This document shows, one piece after another, positions 60,431 to 64,000 of a stretch of DNA of 64,000 nt. The notes beneath the pieces are model-generated. The model was given only the letters and a program-made list of their open reading frames with translations. It was not told the origin of the DNA and did no database searches. A program made the translations under genes and the position numbers. Every line of letters begins with the position of its first letter. Position 1 is the first letter of the stretch. The DNA is taken from the NCBI GenBank assembly GCA_046290575.1, contig JBKAGX010000009.1, forward strand, positions 51,191 to 115,190. Reading direction: 5' to 3'. The stretch comes from JANQQJ01 sp046290575 (lineage in GTDB: Bacteria > Pseudomonadota > Alphaproteobacteria > SMXS01).

Positions 60431-60832
60431 CTAGAGCGGCTCCGTCGACACGATAATGTCATTGACGCCGGCAGCCTTGGCCTCTTCCGTTACGTCAACA
60501 ATACATCTTGCCGGCGCCTCTTCGGTCGCTTGGATCGACATGGACCCCTTAGGGTTTTCAGCCGCCAGTTTGGCAATCACACCCCGGACGGCGCCCAACT
60601 CGACCTCACGTTGTTCAATGTGGATCGAACAATCCTCGGCAATGCCCACCAGAATACTGGCAAGCGGCGCCGCTTGCCCCAATCGGGCATCGGGCTTGTC
60701 CGGATCCAGACCGGTTTCCTTCACGAAGGTCGCGGTGACGATAAAGAAGATCAACATGATGAAGACGATGTCGAGCATCGGCGTCAGGTTGATATCTTCT
60801 TCGTCATCCCGCTTTGAATGGTCTACTGCCAT
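60431..60832 (-). CDS. exbD: ExbD/TolR family protein 1
   Basis: A 133-aa paralogue of the following exbD. The membrane helix is the same (NLTPMLDIVFIMLIFFIVTA with its Asp); the N-terminus VDHSKRDDEEDINL is acidic. The periplasmic part ends CIVDVTEEAKAAGVNDIIVS. It starts 9 bp after the short ExbB stop. Both ExbDs keep a cysteine in the periplasmic domain (DCSIHI / DCWVIL). Confidence 0.92.
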   Translation of the reverse strand: MAVDHSKRDDEEDINLTPMLDIVFIMLIFFIVTATFVKETGLDPDKPDARLGQAAPLASILVGIAEDCSIHIEQREVELGAVRGVIAKLAAENPKGSMSIQATEEAPARCIVDVTEEAKAAGVNDIIVSTEPL

Positions 60833-60841
60833 CGTCTGCTC

Positions 60842-61357
60842 CTAGTGCCTGACCAGGAAGTCAGCCACGCGCTGTGATTCCTGCTCAGTATAGCGTTCGA
60901 TGATATTGCTGAAGAACAGACCAGACAACGCCGCTACCATCCCTGCCATGGTCGGCAGGGTGGCTTTGGACACACCAGCCGCCATACCGCGGGCATTGCC
61001 GCTGCCCGACAACGACATCACGTCAAAGACGGAGATCATGCCAGTCACGGTGCCAAGCAGGCCCAGAAGCGGGCAGATGGCAACCATGGTCTTGATGATC
61101 GGAATTGTCGCCCTGAGGCTTTCACCAACCTGCGAGATCAAAGCCTCGCGGATCCGGTGTGCGTACCAGGATGTTGTATCTTCCCGGGAATCCCATGACG
61201 CCACCACCTGTTTGACGAGCGCCCGGTGACCGGTCCGGAAATACCAGAACCGCTCAATAATCAGCGCCCACATCAGGAAGGTAACGGCGAGGATGGCCCA
61301 GAGCACATCCCCGCCAACCGTCATGAAATCCTGGATCGGTCCTAGGATCCCGCTCAT
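60842..61357 (-). CDS. exbB: MotA/TolQ/ExbB proton channel (short)
   Basis: A 171-aa ExbB2-like subunit with three membrane segments. The family block is TIIKTMVAICPLLGLLGTVTGM with ISVFDVMS, and KATLPTMAGMVAALSGLFFS is the third helix region. It is shorter than E. coli ExbB (244 aa), as is usual for ExbB2 of TtpC-linked systems. It starts 3 bp after the long ExbB-like gene. Confidence 0.9.
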   Translation of the reverse strand: MSGILGPIQDFMTVGGDVLWAILAVTFLMWALIIERFWYFRTGHRALVKQVVASWDSREDTTSWYAHRIREALISQVGESLRATIPIIKTMVAICPLLGLLGTVTGMISVFDVMSLSGSGNARGMAAGVSKATLPTMAGMVAALSGLFFSNIIERYTEQESQRVADFLVRH

Positions 61358-61360
61358 CGG

Positions 61361-62737
61361 TTATGCCTGCTGACCATGCTTTTCAGCGTGCACCGCGATG
61401 ATCCCGGCTGCCTGTTCTTCCAGCACGTGGATGATCCGCTTCGCCCGCGACGCCACCAGCGTGTAGAGCAATGTGAGCGGAATAGCCACGACCAGACCCA
61501 GCACCGTGGTGACCAGGGCTTGCGAGATACCGCCGGCCATGATCTGAGGATCACCGGCACCGAACAGCGTAATCGCCTGGAAGGTCAAGATCATACCAAC
61601 CACCGTACCGAGCAGACCCAGTAGCGGGGCCACGACGGAGATGACCTTGATGATCCCCAGTGCCGTCTCGATCTTGGGCACTTCCTTGAGGATGGCTTCA
61701 TCCAGTTTCAGCTCCAGCGTTTCAACATCGACGCCGCGGTTCTCTTCATAGACCGACATGATGCGGCCCAGCGGGTTATCGGTGCTGGCCGTATCGCGTT
61801 TCATCTGCGAATTGACCTTGCCACCCACCAGCGTCAGAACCGCCCAGCGCCAGATGACGAGCAGCAGGCCGATGATGCCGAGCGCAGCGATCACTTTACC
61901 GACGATGCCACCTGCTTCGAAGCGGTCGCCAAGCGACGGGATAAAGACCAGTGTGTTGAGGATCTGGCCGCGGGACGGATCGACACCGAACGCCACCGGA
62001 CCGCTGGTCGCTTCGACAAGATCTTCCGCCGAAGACACCATGCCACCCTCTGGCTGTGCCGGGTACTCGCTGATCCGATTGTTCTCGAAGTCGTAGTTGA
62101 GATATTTGCCGTCAGAGACCAGGTTGAAATTACCCACCCGAACGATGTCACGCTCTTCATTGCCATCTGTGGTCGAGACCGTCCCGGTGAATTTGGAGAC
62201 ATCGCCCGTGGCAATAATCTCTTCGAGATAGATGGCCCAGAGCCGCCGCAGCTCTTCAATCGTCGGCAATTCAACATCACGTTTTTGCGCGAGGTTGTTC
62301 AGAAAATCGTAGCGGTCCCGAGACATTTCAGCCGAGGTAATCGACCCCGAAATGCGGCCGCGAAGATCTTCTGCATTCTGTTTCACAACACCGAAAAGCT
62401 CTTTCAGGTTGCCCTGACGTTCATCAAGCTGACCTTCCAGCTGGGTGATCCGGATTTCGTTGTCATCAAATGCCTGATCAAGACGCTCACTCTCGCGCTG
62501 CAAGGCCGCGCGTTCATTGCGTGCTTCACTCAACAGGCGTTGCTGATCGTTCCTGGCGGACTGGAATGCCCGGACCCTTGACTGTTCCGAGGCACGTTCA
62601 ATCCGGGCGCCCTCATTGACCAGGTTCAAAACTTGATCAAGCGACGGTGCTTGCGGCGCGTCTTGCGCCTGGGCCAAACTGAGCGGCGTCGCGGCAATGG
62701 CGGCCGCTGCGATGATTTTAAGATACCGGTTCATCAC
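61361..62737 (-). CDS. ttpC: long TtpC-like MotA/TolQ/ExbB protein
   Basis: A 458-aa protein: signal (IIAAAAIAATPLSLAQA), a ~110-residue coiled coil (RNDQQRLLSEARNERAALQR), a periplasmic domain, then an ExbB core with VVAPLLGLLGTVVGMILTFQ and SQALVTTVLGLVVAIPLTLL. This is the TtpC architecture of Vibrio and Shewanella TonB2 systems. Its start overlaps the DUF3450 stop (ATGA). TtpC is needed for TonB2 function in Vibrio; a similar role is inferred. Confidence 0.88.
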   Translation of the reverse strand: MMNRYLKIIAAAAIAATPLSLAQAQDAPQAPSLDQVLNLVNEGARIERASEQSRVRAFQSARNDQQRLLSEARNERAALQRESERLDQAFDDNEIRITQLEGQLDERQGNLKELFGVVKQNAEDLRGRISGSITSAEMSRDRYDFLNNLAQKRDVELPTIEELRRLWAIYLEEIIATGDVSKFTGTVSTTDGNEERDIVRVGNFNLVSDGKYLNYDFENNRISEYPAQPEGGMVSSAEDLVEATSGPVAFGVDPSRGQILNTLVFIPSLGDRFEAGGIVGKVIAALGIIGLLLVIWRWAVLTLVGGKVNSQMKRDTASTDNPLGRIMSVYEENRGVDVETLELKLDEAILKEVPKIETALGIIKVISVVAPLLGLLGTVVGMILTFQAITLFGAGDPQIMAGGISQALVTTVLGLVVAIPLTLLYTLVASRAKRIIHVLEEQAAGIIAVHAEKHGQQA

Positions 62738-63507
62738 TGGGCCTCCTTCGGCGCGGGCAAGGGCAGCTGGACAAGGTCCACACGCACGGCCTGCTGCGAC
62801 ATCTGGATCGCTTGCTGGATCGCACTGTTATAGGAACCATCAAGTTCCACCCAGGCGCCGGCATCCGGATCCCACCAGTAACTGTCCTGGCTCTCGGTCT
62901 GTGTCTGATACATCAGAGACACACGGCCGACGCGCAGGAAGTTGACCGTCTGCGTCACGCCATCAACCTCAACGTCACCCGGCCATGATTCAAGCGTTGA
63001 ACCGTAATCGGCTTCGGTCTCGTAGCGCTCCAACACCAGGCGGTACCGTTCGGATTCAACAACCTCAGGCTCGATCAACAGCGCTTCAAGCGCAGCCACC
63101 CGATCCAGGCGTTCCTTTTGACGGAACGGCAAATCCTGCTCGACGGCTTGCCGCAGGCTCGACAGCATATCCTGAATCAGCGGCATAACCTGCCGCTTCA
63201 CCAGGGTGATGTTGTCGATCTGCCGGTCAAGCAGCGTGATATCGGATTCCTGCTGATTTACAAGCGCACGAATCTGACCGTTATAGGTTTTGAGCGTTTC
63301 GATCTCGGCAACCACTTCGCGATAATCTGCGACGAGATTGTCGGTCTGCGCACTCAAACTATCGATCTGATCCTGTGCTTGCGCGAGCGCTCGACCGGAG
63401 CTCTTCTCAGAATTCAGGACATCTTGCAGCTGATCAGCGTAGGCATGACCTGCCGCCAGGCTGAGGGCCGCAGCCCCCGCCAGCAATAGAGTTTTGTTTC
63501 GTTTCAT
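62734..63507 (-). CDS. DUF3450 periplasmic coiled-coil protein
   Basis: A 257-aa protein: signal LLLAGAAALSLAAGHAYA, then a long coiled coil (residues ~25-150, e.g. LSAQTDNLVADYREVVAEIE) and a small C-terminal domain with VNFLRVGRVSLMYQTQTESQ and YWWDPDAGAWVELD, the DUF3450 pattern. It is the first gene of the locus, as in other TtpC-type clusters, and probably contacts the coiled coil of TtpC. The 220 bp upstream would hold the promoter. Confidence 0.88.
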   Translation of the reverse strand: MKRNKTLLLAGAAALSLAAGHAYADQLQDVLNSEKSSGRALAQAQDQIDSLSAQTDNLVADYREVVAEIETLKTYNGQIRALVNQQESDITLLDRQIDNITLVKRQVMPLIQDMLSSLRQAVEQDLPFRQKERLDRVAALEALLIEPEVVESERYRLVLERYETEADYGSTLESWPGDVEVDGVTQTVNFLRVGRVSLMYQTQTESQDSYWWDPDAGAWVELDGSYNSAIQQAIQMSQQAVRVDLVQLPLPAPKEAQ

Positions 63508-63727
63508 TACGAGTTCCCAAGCGCCTTCCCAGGGTCTGGTTTATTTGACGGACAAGTGTTGCCCGCCATGCTCCTGTTTGCAGTGCCTTGCCTTGAAGAG
63601 TCAACCTTGCTGGCAAAGCGGCGCGCATACTAACAAGTCACTTGGGTTTTGGCTACGCGCTTTATGGGCGCAAAATGTGCGGGTCCACACACCTACCCCA
63701 TGATCGTTAACAAATTGTTTTGTAAAG

Positions 63728-64000
63728 CTAAATATCAACCGTCTCGTCGCGCAGTTCAACCCGGATAAGATTATGCACTGCATTACCCATGTAGATACAG
63801 TGTGAGAGTCGCAAATCATCCGGTAACAGCGGCTGAACGGAAATCTTGCCATCCGGATCCGAAAGCAGATGATTCCTTAGGACACCAGGCAGCAGGCCGC
63901 AGCGCACCGGCGGGGTTACCAATCTGCCCTCCTGCTCCACGAAGATGGTGCTGCGCGCGCCTTCGGTGACTTGACCCTGCTCATTGAGGAAAATCAGATC
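63728..64000 (-). CDS. class IV aminotransferase, PabC-like (partial)
   Basis: The C-terminal 90 residues of a PLP fold-type IV enzyme; the gene runs off the right edge. LIFLNEQGQVTEGARSTIFV, then EQEGRLVTPPVRCGLLPGVL, match aminodeoxychorismate lyase (PabC) or the C-terminal part of a PabB-PabC fusion. The later segment LPDDLRLSHCIYMGNAVHNL carries the GN-aV signature. PabC makes p-aminobenzoate for folate. D-amino-acid or branched-chain aminotransferase is less likely given TPPV-GLLPGV. Confidence 0.85.
   Translation of the reverse strand, partial: DLIFLNEQGQVTEGARSTIFVEQEGRLVTPPVRCGLLPGVLRNHLLSDPDGKISVQPLLPDDLRLSHCIYMGNAVHNLIRVELRDETVDI

Noticed and set aside
1..64000. CRISPR arrays, IS elements, rRNA operons or a replication origin
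   Set aside because: No regularly spaced repeats, transposase motifs, rRNA text or DnaA-box cluster were seen on reading through the window.

Overview
The window looks like chromosomal DNA of a free-living, metabolically versatile alphaproteobacterium of fairly high GC content. The evidence is a gcrA cell-cycle regulator, a SAM-II riboswitch ahead of metZ, the argH-lptM-lysA arrangement, a Coq7-type ubiquinone hydroxylase, and three signature enzymes of the ethylmalonyl-CoA pathway (mcd, ccr, ecm). I cannot name the order or genus from the sequence alone. No CRISPR array, rRNA, insertion sequence, transposase, integrase or phage structural gene was seen.

Layout. 1-6.0 kb: MASE1 histidine kinase, riboswitch-controlled metZ, then apaG-folE-trkH. 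6.0-10.4 kb: an RND efflux pump and its adaptor. 10.5-15.6 kb: arginine biosynthesis (argE; argD-argF-hslO on the other strand) and an ABC-2 permease without its ATPase. 15.7-21.5 kb: gcrA, a lipoprotein PPIase, a ZIP-like transporter, an aldo/keto reductase, a MarR regulator and two tandem HSL-type esterases. 21.5-25.4 kb: argH-lptM-lysA, a short DUF4175-like remnant, and a TlpA-like protein. 25.4-26.1 kb: a PIN/RHH toxin-antitoxin cassette bounded by a direct repeat of the 3' end of hbd. 26.1-34.8 kb: hbd, etfAB, an ATP:cobalamin adenosyltransferase, a HIG1 protein, mcd, ccr and ecm. These form one functional unit: crotonyl-CoA is made and reductively carboxylated, Ecm uses adenosylcobalamin, and the Mcd electrons go to ETF.

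34.8-37 kb is an accessory stretch with an AT-richer pentapeptide-repeat protein and an HAD hydrolase bracketed by two copies of an ~86-91 bp palindromic repeat. 37-42.5 kb holds housekeeping genes (1-Cys peroxiredoxin, gluQRS, esterase, HNH, coq7, dsbB, YqaA/DedA) and a tRNA-Leu(CAA). 42.5-55.6 kb is catabolic: a TPR protein, a GST, two acyl-CoA dehydrogenases, a Rieske oxygenase with its ferredoxin, an SCP2 protein, an FNR-type regulator with four cysteines and two MFS paralogues.

55.6-63.5 kb is an expanded TonB/TtpC-type energy-transduction locus: DUF3450, a long TtpC-like ExbB, a short ExbB, two ExbDs, TonB, a TPR protein, a secreted TonB-C-terminal-domain protein, a TPR-TonB-CTD fusion and a decayed TonB-CTD fragment. 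All its TonB C-terminal domains keep a cysteine close to the C-terminus. This locus and the TA cassette embedded by a gene-end repeat are the most unusual parts of the window. The right edge cuts a class IV aminotransferase (PabC-like) gene.

Gene starts were chosen from homologous N-termini and Shine-Dalgarno matches. All family assignments come from reading motifs, not from a database search.
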